Shown one piece after another: positions 24,937 through 35,006 of a stretch of 64,000 nt of DNA. Every line of letters begins with the position of its first letter. The first letter of the stretch is position 1. The notes under the pieces are model-generated. The model did no database searches. It saw nothing but the letters and a program-made list of their open reading frames with translations, and was not told the origin of the DNA. The stretch is from Anoplopoma fimbria (Eukaryota > Chordata > Actinopteri > Perciformes > Anoplopomatidae), in assembly GCF_027596085.1 (NCBI RefSeq), contig NC_072457.1, positions 2,155,471 through 2,219,470 on the forward strand, given 5' to 3'. The translations under genes and the position numbers were made by a program.

Positions 24937-25165
24937 CAGTACCAGTCAAAAGTTTGGACACACCTTCTCATTCAATGGTTTTTCTTTATTTTTCTTTATT
25001 TTTTTCTACATTGTAGATTAATATTGAAGACATCCAAACTATGAAGGAACACATATGGAATTATGTGGTAAACAAACAAATGCTCAACAAACCAGAATAT
25101 GTTTTATATTTTAGATTCTTCAGTAGTTGAATGAGAAGGTGTGAACAAGCTTTTGACTGGTACTG
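24937..25165. mobile_element. Tc1/mariner-type miniature element with inverted ends
   Basis: The 229-bp unit begins CAGTACCAGTCAAAAGTTTG and ends with the complementary CTTTTGACTGGTACTG. Terminal inverted repeats of 39 bp match at 36 positions. TA dinucleotides flank both ends (24935-24936 and 25166-25167), as expected for Tc1-type insertion into TA. Full Tc1 elements are about 1.2-1.6 kb and encode a DDE transposase. No transposase is left here, so this is a deletion derivative or MITE needing a transposase supplied elsewhere. The short frames inside it are not genes. Confidence 0.9.
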
Positions 25166-25848
25166 TATAACTGCCGTTTCCCAAGCTCTGTTGCCTAAAC
25201 AGACCCTTGACCCTTTCACTGGAACAAATTGCTCTTAAATCTCACGCTTAAAGCATGAAATGCTTCATAATGTCAAGAAAACATGTTGTGCTATATCTAC
25301 GCCTTCACATGACATTGGGTTAGAAATATATGAAATGACCTTAACCTCTAAACAGTGCATTACAGTGGTAGTGGCAAAACATGTGTTCAAATTGGGCGTC
25401 AATAACCACATTATGATCTGTAAAAAGATCCTGGTCATTTCACATAATTGCTGGAATTTTACTACTTTTATCATCAAAATATATTGTTAATACAAAGATA
25501 CAAATACATCTGTAACAATGACCAGTTTGTGCCTTGTCATACTTTAATTTAAATGTGTAAAATACTAACCTCAATATATTATCATATAATCATTTGAAAA
25601 AATATACTGTGATTACTTCAGAAAAATTTGAACATTGTTCGAAAAATCATGGTTCAAACTTTTGACAGGGTGGGTACATTTGTAGTAAATAACTAGCTAC
25701 TAGCTACTATCAAAGTAAGTTACTCTATCATTTTTTAACAGTAAATGAATGTGAAATAACCTCAGAGTAGATATGCCAGCATGCTGCTGTAGATTCACTG
25801 TATTCAACTGATCATTTTGTATTTCTCTCTTTTCTCAAACACAAACAG

Positions 25849-25896
25849 ATTCTGTTCAGGAAAAGGCCCTGACAAAGCCCCTGACAGTGATAGCAG
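25849..25896 (+). other. Candidate 48-bp cassette exon (weak)
   Basis: Upstream is a pyrimidine-rich tract (TTTCTCTCTTTTCTCAAACA) ending CAG at 25848. Downstream is GCAG|GTAAAG. The length is a multiple of three. Two of three phases are open; one reads SVQEKALTKPLTVIA. No protein family is recognised, and paired splice-like sites occur by chance, so this is a candidate only. Confidence 0.15.
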
Positions 25897-26230
25897 GTAA
25901 AGTGGAGCCGTTCCCCCAGCTAGACGAGACAGTATGCTCCAAGCTTCTCCCTTCATCTGTGCAAAACTTTTCTCAGATCACATTTTGTATCTGCATCAGA
26001 GCGAAGGAAATCGCTGAGACTCGCTCTGTTATTTGCTTGGGCATGTTAAACGATCCCCTGTGATTTCCGCCTCGTCCTCGCTCCATCTGAAGAGCTTCAG
26101 CTCAGCCATGCGTCGTTAGCAAAACCGATAGGCAGCGCTGGATGCTTTTTCCACCAGAGCTGCAGCGATTCAAGCCGATTAAACGTTGTTTTAAGGCGCA
26201 GAGAGAGAGAGGTGCAGTGTATTCACCACC

Positions 26231-26320
26231 ATGATCAAAGCTTTACCAGTGGAGCGAGAAGACCGAGAGGAGAGGAAGAAGAGGGAATCCGATGAAGGGC
26301 ACAGATTGACTGAACTCTAA
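26231..26320 (+). other. Short 29-codon ORF before a splice donor (weak)
   Basis: ATG in a good Kozak context (CACCACCATGA), then a charged reading frame rich in Glu and Arg, and TAA at 26318. Thirteen bases after the stop is GAG|GTGAGG, a consensus 5' splice site. It could be a small upstream ORF in a 5' untranslated exon. There is no independent evidence of transcription. Confidence 0.12.
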
Positions 26321-26672
26321 TAAGCAGACTGAGGTGAGGATAAAAAACAGCCTGTTAGATATTTGTAAAAAAAAAGATCCAATTGTGCAGGAAAGAAGGG
26401 AGAACTTGTTCTTAATTGAGTAGCCTCCAACCTCTTAGTCTCCGTGAGGAATTATGTGTTTATCGAATGCAAGTTATGAAAATAATTATTCTCTCATGCC
26501 CGGCACTCAAGACTCATTTATTAGGCTGAATGAAAGCATATTTCTCCATCCTGAAAACAACATTCTAATTATAGGCTATCAATTACACATTTACTGTGTA
26601 CTTAAGTGTGTACTGTGTACACGTTTAATCTTAACCCAAGCAACCACAATGGTGTAAACTGATAATAAGTCA

Positions 26673-27041
26673 AACAAACACAGGACCTTTAACCAGGGAA
26701 CCGGCGTTTGTGTCCCAAAGTTTAGAATTGACGTCTTTTTTGTACTTTTGTTATGTTGTTAAGGTTTTGATTGGTTTCCATACCTATTTAGCTCAACCCT
26801 AATGTTTTTCTCCCAACCCTAACCAATTGGATTTGATGTGTTTTGTTTGAATTCACAATGGTAATCACGTGTCATAGTTTGACCCACTGAGCTACCCGGC
26901 GTGTTAGAAAGTGATGCCAAGGCTGTTCAGTATGTGATGAGCTGAGGTGACAATGTGTTGCTGCATGTGATGCAAGCAAAATGTAATATTTCATCGTATT
27001 TTCACACGGGACACTAACAGCGGTCTTCTGGGTTAAGGTCC
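26673..27041. mobile_element. Foldback-type 'family C' element
   Basis: The left end reads AACAAACACAGGACCTTTAA, then CCAGGGAACC and GTTTGTGTCCC. The right end (27008-27041) is GGGACACTAACAGCGGTCTT, then CTGGGTTAAGGTCC. The right end is a diverged reverse complement of the left. The interior contains CAACCCTAACC-type blocks shared with the other copies. It has no coding capacity, consistent with a nonautonomous DNA element. A hairpin at 27049-27104 lies where the outer right end would be expected. Confidence 0.55.
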
Positions 27042-27048
27042 ACTGTCA

Positions 27049-27104
27049 AAGTAACTAGTTTAACCAGCTAGACAGTCCACCCCAACTGGTTAAACTAGTT
27101 ACTT
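27049..27104. repeat. Perfect inverted repeat, 19-bp arms
   Basis: The left arm (27049-27067) contains GTAACTAGTTTAACCAG. The right arm (27086-27104) is its exact reverse complement, containing CTGGTTAAACTAGTTAC. The spacer is 18 bp, so the DNA could form a stable hairpin. It interrupts the outer edge of a family C arm, which resumes with TTGTTCGGCCCATC. Confidence 0.9.
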
Positions 27105-28239
27105 CACTTGTTCGGCCCATCAACATATCTGTCGTCTACAGAAATGTACAATGCCAAACTCTTCTCTTGGTGACTGGGCTGAGAAGAGGCTTAACTGCAT
27201 TCAAGGCCTTACTGAAGAAGGCCCTAATGAGCAATCAATCATCTAAGACATCTAAGTCTATTCAGGATTGCCACCCTCCTTTCAAAGAACCTTTTACATG
27301 TGCATTATTTAGAGGCAGACTTATCACCAGAGGCTCATTATCCAACCCACAGGACGTCTACAGCAGGCAGTGCAGAAGCAGGAGTTGTTTAAGCACAACA
27401 TCAACCGCCAAGTCACGAGGGGCCCTGAAGGAGCCTCGGGCCATAAGGGTTCTTAACATGAAGTCTGCCATTAATTCTGCTCCTCAACAACTTTGGACCA
27501 CACTGCTGTACCCTTTAAATGACCCCTGTGACCACGGCCGTCTGTACATGCATTCAACATCTGTCCACTCACACTGCACCATCTGTACTTCATACACCTG
27601 TTAAAATAGTCTAATTAACATTCACCCTTCTATAATGTTTGCTTTTCTTTTTATTCCACTGCAAATCTATATCCGCTGTAGAGTGTTATCTATATTATCT
27701 TGAACTTGTACTTATAGTTAGAGCTTCTCAACGGCCATGACACTGACAGATGATCACCTCACCAACAGAACTGACCAAGAAATACGCTTTTAAACTAGAA
27801 TGTACTTTTTCTTTCCACATTATTTAACTTGATACGAGTATGATTCAGCATTTTTTCAGAGTTTGGCTATCACCTCCATAAAAGAGACCTGAAGGAGAGC
27901 TGTATAATACACTCAAAAGGCTCTTCTTGGAAAAAGGAAGACAGACGTATCCTTTTTAAGAGCTGCATCAATCACTTCATGATAGGATGGTCACAGAGTG
28001 ACCTATCTCAGGATCCCTCATGACAAACGATTCTGCTGACATATACTTGGCCTTAAAGCAAGAAGCAGATTGCCCACGCACACGCTGGATACAGGATCGT
28101 AACCAAAACTCTCATGTCTATGCCTTTGGCTTTGGGCAAAGTTCAGGCTGACATTTGTTTTTTGAGGTGGGGGGGGGGGGCTCTGGTTGATATGTTCTGC
28201 CCTGGGTGGACTCTGTCTTGGATTGTGTGCCAAGTTCTG
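27105..28239. other. Single-copy DNA, unassigned frame only
   Basis: A 145-codon plus frame (27167-27604) is open, but its Ser/Cys/Thr-rich translation resembles nothing I know and lacks splice or promoter support. A poly-G run lies at about 28167-28179. Confidence 0.4.
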
Positions 28240-28776
28240 TCAATGTTGAAGTGCCTTAAGTTCGCATTCTCTCTACTGACCATCAGGGGGCGACTCCTCT
28301 GGTTGTATAGAAGTCTATGAGAAAATGACTCTACTTCTCTCTTGATTTATTCCCTCAGTAAACATTGTAAACATGAGTTTATGGTCTCAATCTCTAGTTT
28401 CAAGTCTTCTTCAATACAGCATGATGTTCATTTAGTAAATGATGCTCCATTTAGAGTCAAACAGACCATAAAGCAGGGGATGCTTTAGGGCGGGGCTACT
28501 GTGATTGACAGGTCGCTACCTAGTTTTATCCGGTCTTGGAGTTGTAAATGTTTTAGTACTAGAACTTTAACTTTTATGCTTTCATGGTGTGATTTCAGTT
28601 CATGAAACTGTAACATTTTCGTCACCTAAAAATATATTTTGGGTTGAATTAGCTCCAACCTCACTTCTGTTTACAAAAAAAACAAGATGGCAACCAAACT
28701 CAAGGCTTTAAAACTTTAGTCCACAAACCAATGGGTGGCGTCACATTGACTAGGTCTACTTTTTATATACAGTATA
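28240..28776 (-). repeat. 'Family A' copy 3, inverted
   Basis: On the minus strand it runs from TATATACTGTATATAAAAAG and CCACCCATTGGTTTGTGGAC, through a private middle section, to CCTGTCAATCAC and GCCCCGCCCTAAAGCATCCC. The core (28303-28440) follows, then CGCCCCCTGATGG. The core is identical in reverse complement to copies 1, 2 and 4. The middle (about 28515-28690) differs from copy 4, showing modular structure. Confidence 0.75.
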
Positions 28777-29499
28777 TATTTACAACTAAGACAATTAAAA
28801 AAAATCATCGTACCTGCTATTATGAGTTCAAGCGACCACTGAGCATTACTAGAATGTAAATATAACAAGTAGTTGTTTTACAAGTGTTCTGTTTCACGTT
28901 GTCACGGTGATGTTGCAAGAAAACCAGCAGAGACTCCACAAAAACCACAACAAACACAGGATAGAATACATGAGAGTGGTATCCATATCTTCATCCAGCA
29001 ATCACTTTAACAAACCAAGCCTGAAGTAGTGTGGTGTATACTTCTTGCCGTTTAGTAAGTAGAAACTGAAATATAATTTGAAGGTTTCAAAAACCCATTA
29101 CGCTTCAACATTTCTCAAGCTTTTACTTTTTAACGTTTTTCCCATCAGCTTTCTGTCAAAGCCAGGAGGAGTCCTTGTGTAGGTTAAAAGCCCAGAGCTG
29201 CAGCAACCTGAACAAACTGCAGCGACAGCTGGATTCACCTTACAATGATTGTCTTATTGTCCACGAGCCTGGATGGGAGATGACAGCTTGCCATAACCGT
29301 AATACGACTTATTTTACCCTGCTGGATTACTGCAGTCAGCGATTAACTGTACTCCACTGTGGGTAATATCTCTAGTGTCTGGATAAAAGAAAGGAGAATC
29401 TGTCCAGATACGTCAAACTTTGTATAACGTACAAAGGAATAGCAGCTCTACTGGAGGTTAAATCTTTTAAGAACATGAATATCAATGTTTTAAAATAAT
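28777..29499. other. Single-copy DNA, nothing recognised
   Basis: No supported gene or repeat. Confidence 0.5.
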
Positions 29500-30960
29500 A
29501 TATTCACCACTTGTCAGAAGAGAGAGGTACAAACGGAGATGGTGGGGAAAGGGGAGAAAAAGTGATGTGGAAACCAAGGTCACACCAGGAAGGAAAAGGA
29601 GAGAACAAGGTGTGAACACGAGTGGTACACAGGGAGGTTAGGTGCTGATCAGGTGTGAGATCAGAGGGGGGGGGGATAAAGGGAAAGAGAATGAATAAAT
29701 AGATGGAAGAGTGATGGACATGACACGTCCCTACAGATGATAAAGTGAAGGGGTGAGCTTTAAGAGGGCAATGGGGGAGGGAGAAGCTTTCATGCAAAAT
29801 GATCAGAGCAGGGGTTTGAATGGATGGGAGAGAAAGGGAGGAGGCCTGAGGAAGAAAGAACAAGTGGGAGGAGAGGAGGAAGTGAGAGGAATTAAGGAGT
29901 GCAAGAAGAGAAAAGGGGAGAAAATGAACAAAGGGGAAGGAAAGGAAGGAAAGGGAGGAGATGGATTGATAAACAAATAGAAGAAGAAGAAGAAGAAGAA
30001 GAAGAAGAAGAAGAAGAAGAAGAAGAAGAAGAAGAAGAAGAAGAAGAAGAAGAAGAAGAGGCTCTGTCTCAAAAATTGAAAAATCAGTTTCCCTCGAAAC
30101 GTAATTCACGAGGCAGTTTCATTTTTTAATGGGATGGGTGGAAAAGAGGAGAGGAGATAAAGACCAAAGACTGGTGGAGGGTCAAGGGAAGAGATTGTGT
30201 GAAGAGAATGTTAAAGTCATAGGAAGGAAGTGAGGAAAAACGGAAATGGAAGGAGGAAAAAGTAAGAAATTGAGGAAGTGGGAGTGAATAAAAGTAACAG
30301 TGTGAAAAGAAGGGAAAGGAAGCAGAATAAAAGAGAAGAGGGGACCAGGATGAATAGGAAATGAGGAATGAAGATGGCAAATAGAAGACAGCAGAATGGA
30401 GAGAACAGGAAATGAGAAAAGGGGAGAAGGAGGAAGTGACAAAAAGAAGGGAGGAATGAAGGACGGGTGCTGGGAGAGATGACGTAATGCGCAGAGTTCT
30501 GTATACAGCAATGAGACGGAGATGAACGGAGGCAAAGGTGGGGGAAAGAGACAGAGAGCGACAGAGAAACAGAGAGCCGAGCGGCATCGCACAAAAGGTG
30601 TAAATAACAATAATGAGCCTGTGCAGAAAAGACAGAAAGCGAGATGAGATGGAGCGACATAAAGGAAGCGAGGAGAGAGGTAGAGCCGCCAAATGCCATC
30701 GCTGCGAGGCGGCAGAAAGGGGAGGCTGTGACAGACATTAGCAGCATGTGACGGAGGGGGGAAAGTGATCAAAAGAAAACGAGGAGAGTCAAAACACGGC
30801 GACAAAGAGAGCGAGAGGGTGAGGGGAGAGGAGAGGACAAGGAGGGGATGCGTGTCTGACGTGAGGAGGGAGGAGGAAAACGAGATGGAAGGCGGTGGAA
30901 GAAGAGACAGACGGAGGTGGAGCGAGGTGTGAGCGATGTCTCTGGGCTGTCGTCCTAATG
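29500..30960 (+). repeat. 1.4-kb purine-strand tract
   Basis: The + strand is overwhelmingly A and G, rich in GGAGG, GAAAGG and AGAGAG, with (GAA)26 near the middle. The C/T-only complement almost never makes stop codons, which explains the long minus frames here (188-207 codons, rich in Leu, Ser, Phe and Pro). It can potentially form triplex (H-DNA) structures. Confidence 0.85.
29980..30057 (+). repeat. (GAA)26 trinucleotide repeat
   Basis: Twenty-six perfect GAA units followed by GAG. It lies inside the purine tract. GAA/TTC repeats are known to adopt triplex or sticky structures when long. Confidence 0.95.
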
Positions 30961-31594
30961 AGACTCAGCTTTGCTTTATGGACGCATCCTGCATCTCCCA
31001 GCAACTTCTCCGTCGGTATCGAGCGAGATTAATGGACACACGCACGCATTCATAAAGCTGCAGGACGGTTCCACTGTGCATAATGCTCAGTACCAGTACT
31101 GCAATAAAGCTGTGTAATCATCAATGTGGGATCATTTGCATGCCTGCTGCTGTGTTGCAGGTTTTTGTTTTAGTTTGAACGACTTAGCCAGTGGAAACAG
31201 TGCAGAATTAGAAAACCACGGTTTTGAAAGTGTTCATGTGGATCCCAAAAGTCCCAGCAAAGTACACTAATGAGGCCGGAAACCCACCGAGTAGGGGTGA
31301 AGTGCAGTTTGCCGCAATAACTATATTTTTTCATAAGACAACAGAAGTTACAGGAAAAGTTTACAGCAGCTTTTTTCTACAAATTTCTGGCAAAAGTTAA
31401 ACTATACCCAAGTTTCAGTTTAGTTTTAGTTTGTCAGCATAATCTCTTTGCCGCAGTTACTACACAAGACAAAATACAGCTGCCATCATAGCCTGCCGCC
31501 ACTCTTTGCCTTGTTACTGGCGGAAGTCTATGAGAGCAGCTGTACTTTGTCTTTTGTCGTCTCTCAACTCCTGTTTCCCATCTCAAGCGGCTAA
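30961..31594. other. Single-copy DNA with an octamer site
   Basis: Around 31045-31160 the sequence is complex and unrepeated and contains ATTTGCAT at 31134-31141. No gene is recognised. Confidence 0.4.
31134..31141 (-). promoter_or_regulatory. Octamer motif (ATTTGCAT)
   Basis: Exact reverse complement of the POU-factor octamer ATGCAAAT. It lies in a non-repetitive stretch with TGTGTAATCATCAATGTGGG. Function is not shown. Confidence 0.2.
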
Positions 31595-31695
31595 TCGGAT
31601 TGTAAACGATGAGCACTGCAGGTCAAAGGCCCGATATTAGCTGGCTGCACTGGCACCCCAGACACATAGCCCCTTGTCCCCAGAGGCTTATCCTT
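31595..31695 (+). repeat. Diverged repeat 'family D', copy 2
   Basis: Matches the segment at 19015-19120 in three ordered blocks with nearly equal spacing. Confidence 0.4.
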
Positions 31696-31946
31696 TGTGA
31701 GACAAATAGCCCTGTGGGTTCAGATATTGACCAAACCGTAACCAGAGAGTTGTTGCGTCATAAAAAGCCATTTCAAAAAGGGATTTGGAGCTGTTTTGGA
31801 AGACAGATAGACAAATAATGTTGCCCTAGAGGTACAGTAGATGTTTTAAACGCTTTGCATACTTGAAGCAACACATGGTGGAGAATGTTGCTCCTCCTCT
31901 GTTTATTCCAAAAGAAACGAGGATGAAAAGTGAATTTACTGACCTG
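31696..31946. other. Single-copy DNA, nothing recognised
   Basis: No feature beyond the 69-codon frame ending at 31818, which overlaps family D. Confidence 0.5.
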
Positions 31947-32046
31947 GGTCTGGTCTGTGTTTTGAAGTTGTGTTCTACTTTGATGCCTAATTCATCACAT
32001 ATCTAGGGCAACCATGGATGCCCTAGATATGTGATGAGACCAGACC
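31947..32046. repeat. Nested perfect inverted repeats
   Basis: Inner arms of 19 bp: TCATCACATATCTAGGGCA (31992-32010) and TGCCCTAGATATGTGATGA (32019-32037), an exact reverse complement with an 8-nt spacer ACCATGGA. Outer arms of 9 bp: GGTCTGGTC (31947-31955) and GACCAGACC (32038-32046). The outer right arm abuts the inner one, while the left arms are 36 bp apart. Confidence 0.9.
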
Positions 32047-32419
32047 TGAGATCTGCTCTGTACCTGCGTCCATCTTCTGTTGTGTATCAGGCCGATCACA
32101 TGGGGCAGCACGCTTTCAGAATTTGCCTTTCCTTTCTGACCATGATTTATGATTTATGATTTATATAATTCATTATATAACCACTTTTAACATTTATGTC
32201 AATTAACAGGAAGCTGACATTCCCAATGCAGTAAAACACGACTCTTATTCGTAATGGTTTAAGACAAAAAATTTTAGTTTGCTTCCTACTTCAACAAATA
32301 ATAGTGGCACATCTTTATTAACCCCGATAATTTAATTTAATTCGGTCAATGGCCTTCGAACTATGACTACGACCTTCTGGCATCAGCTTTTGATGTGTCA
32401 ATAAACACCCATTACATGC
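32047..32419. other. AT-rich single-copy DNA
   Basis: Contains three tandem GATTTAT-like units near 32140-32165. Nothing else is recognised. Confidence 0.5.
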
Positions 32420-32700
32420 ATAGTGTACAGAATAGTTAGTAAGGGTTAGGAAAAGATTGTGGTTGAGTGACTAACGAGTCACATGACCACCGAGTGACTA
32501 ACAGGTTATTGACAACTCGTAGCAGCAAAAACGAGTCGCGTTACCAATGAGTGACGTGACAAAAGAAGTCAACTTTGTCTTGGTTTCACACAGGACACAT
32601 ACAGAGGACTCCTGGGTTAAGGTCATGTGATTTAAGACCCATCTGTCAACCTCCCAGTTGCCCTAAGCGGACTATTGCATACTTCATACTAAAGGGTGGT
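32420..32700 (+). repeat. 'Family C' single arm
   Basis: AAGGGTTAGGAAAAGATTGT, several GAGTGACTAAC/GAGTCACATGA units, AAAGAAGTCAAC, TTCACACAGGACACATACAG, ACTCCTGGGTTAAGGTC and ACCCATCTGTCAACCTCCCA follow the forward family C order. Confidence 0.55.
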
Positions 32701-34341
32701 CGGGTTTACTTAGACTAAACTTGAATTTGTTGGAACTGGTGGCGTCGCATAAACGTACACTCTATCATCAAGGCTAAAAGTCTCCATTCTCCTCCGTCGT
32801 CAACATAACAGAAGAGAAGGGAGCTGGTGCTTCTCTGAAGGCTCTGGTTGTACTGGGCTGGTCCCAGTTGTGGGTGTAGCTGTATGAATTTAAAACAGTA
32901 GAGTTCTGTGTCAGAGAATATGCACTCGGCAAAATCCTTCCATGGATTAACAAGGGTAAAAGAAAGTCATAGGAAAGAAGGGCAGACCAGAAATAATATG
33001 TTTAATATACTGGTTGTTGTTGTGGTCTTATTTTTGTCCTCATTTCTATTCCTTTAATGATATTATTTTAAGCAAACTTAATGCGATTTGGCAACGTACC
33101 CAGATCTCTTACCATAAGCAACATGACGGTATTTATTGTTTTCAAGTCACCAGTTTAATACCATTTAATCCACTTTGGAAGTAGTAACAAAGATACGTGT
33201 TAAAGTACAGGCTCCGAGCTTTTCGAGTCTTACTTAGTAAAAAACTCACATACCAAACTAACAATCAGCCAAACACAGCCAAAGCTAATATTAGGCTCCA
33301 GTGGTCTGAGTTTGACAGATTGAGTGTGAAACCTCAAAGTAACCCAAAGTAAGTCTTCTTCAAGTTTAAAATTCCACTCACATTCAATAAGCCATCAAAG
33401 CGAAGTTATAGACTTCATTTTTTATAACTCTAATACTTAGACTGCTGGAGTCTCATATGAGTATCGGCTACATTTCTGCATTTCTTACATTGAAAGAAAA
33501 AGGATCATTTTGACAAAGAACTATCTCAAAGTATAGCATGAAAGACCCAAACAATTTCAACCCAAGGTGTCCATTGGAAACATCCAATAGATATCACAAA
33601 GCTATTTCTTCTTCTTGAGTTTCAACAAACCTTACTTGCAGATGTATGCACACATGCTTTAAATCCAATTGAAGTGTTAATTCTTTTCTCTTCCAAATTG
33701 TGTGGTTTTCATAACCTTTTAGCGATGTGTGTTCAATCTGTCTGGCTGTCTGACTATCTCAACGGTAAGAACATGAGGATATTATAGCAGCTGTAAAGTG
33801 CATCACATTCTAGCAACGTGCTGTGAGTCTGGTGCAATTTTCAGAAAGCATGACACATGAGCTATCAGACTCATTTTCCTTTTTCACACAGTGTTAGACA
33901 GTGTTAATGTAAAATCTGTGTGTAGCTCATAAACATGATACATGGGTATCCACCTGAAACGCTAAAGACTAAACTTGGCTACATTTGTTATGGAAAGCTA
34001 ATATTTCAAAGGATGTATAATACAATAATAAAACCGATAATTTGTCGTTAAATTGAGCAGTAAGAGGAGTACTTCTTCATCACTCAACACTGCGCACAGT
34101 GTTGGCACCCAGCCAATGGCATTCTGGGATATACACTGTTAGTGTTGTCGTCGAAGAATCACTTCAGTCATTTGTCCTCTTGTAATCTGCCGTTTAAATG
34201 ACCTTTATTTACCTTTTGAACCATTGATTCTTAAGTGGCTTAGTGTTCCATCTTGGCTATTGATCGGTTTGTCATGTCATTGTGAATCATTTTTTCTGTT
34301 GCAGCCTTAGATGAAAAAAAAAAAACCACTGTCTCAAATCC
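32701..34341. other. Single-copy DNA, no gene recognised
   Basis: Mixed AT-rich sequence with no exon, RNA gene or clear repeat. Confidence 0.5.
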
Positions 34342-35006
34342 ATAGACTGTGTATAAGAAGTGGACGTAGCCATCGTGACGTCACCCATTGGTTTTTGTAC
34401 TGACGTTTTGAAGCCTTGAATTCGGCTATTGGAATACGGCCGTCGCCATATTGGCTTTTTTTGCATCCGATGAAAGGATGCTACCATATTTGGACAGAGG
34501 AGGAGTGACGTTTACATCTCTGGTAGATGATCATCTCGGTTGGTTGCAATTACGTCGACCATTGGTGTCGTTATGAATGCTCGGGTTTGGCGTCGCCATC
34601 TTGGAATACGAACTTCGCCATGTTGGTTTTTTTGCAACTGATGACAAGATGTTACCATATTTGTTCTGCGGAGGAGTGACGCCGTATACGTCTCTGACCT
34701 GTCAATCAGTGTGTAGCCCCGCCCTAAAGCATCCCCTGCTTTATGGTCTGTTTGACTCTAAATGGAGCATCATTTACTAAATGAACATCATGCTGTATTG
34801 AAGAAGACTTGAAACTAGAGATTGAGACCATAAACTCATGTTTACAATGTTTACTGAGGGAATAAATCAAGAGAGAAGTAGAGTCATTTTCTCATAGACT
34901 TCTATACAACCAGAGGAGTCGCCCCCTGGTGGACAGTAGAGGGAATGCACGTTTTAAGACAGGTCCGCATCCGCTTAGCTCGGCAGAACTGGTGGTTGCC
35001 GCCTGC
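34342..35006 (+). repeat. 'Family A' copy 4, longest
   Basis: It begins CATAGACTGTGTATAAGAAG and CGTGACGTCACCCATTGG. Two diverged copies of a GGAATACG...GAGGAGTGACG unit follow (starting at 34431 and 34603, period 172), then CTGACCTGTCAATCA and GCCCCGCCCTAAAGC. The core (34772-34909), CGCCCCCTGGTGGACAGTAG and CGGCAGAACTGGTGGTTGCC complete it. No ORF, tRNA head or inverted ends are seen. I know similar sequence as an abundant teleost repeat. Confidence 0.8.

Larger units (their letters stand above)
25168..26672. other. Single-copy DNA with weak exon-like signals
   Basis: No recognised gene. Two weak signals are listed separately: a splice-flanked 48-bp segment (25849-25896) and a short ORF before a splice donor (26231-26339). 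Confidence 0.4.

Noticed and set aside
27167..27604. 145-codon plus frame
   Set aside because: No recognisable domain, odd Ser/Thr/Cys-rich composition, no promoter or splice context. A homology search returning an orthologue would reverse this.
29504..30805. Long minus-strand frames (up to 207 codons)
   Set aside because: They lie wholly in the purine tract. A C/T-only strand cannot make stop codons, and the translations are low-complexity Leu/Ser/Phe/Pro.
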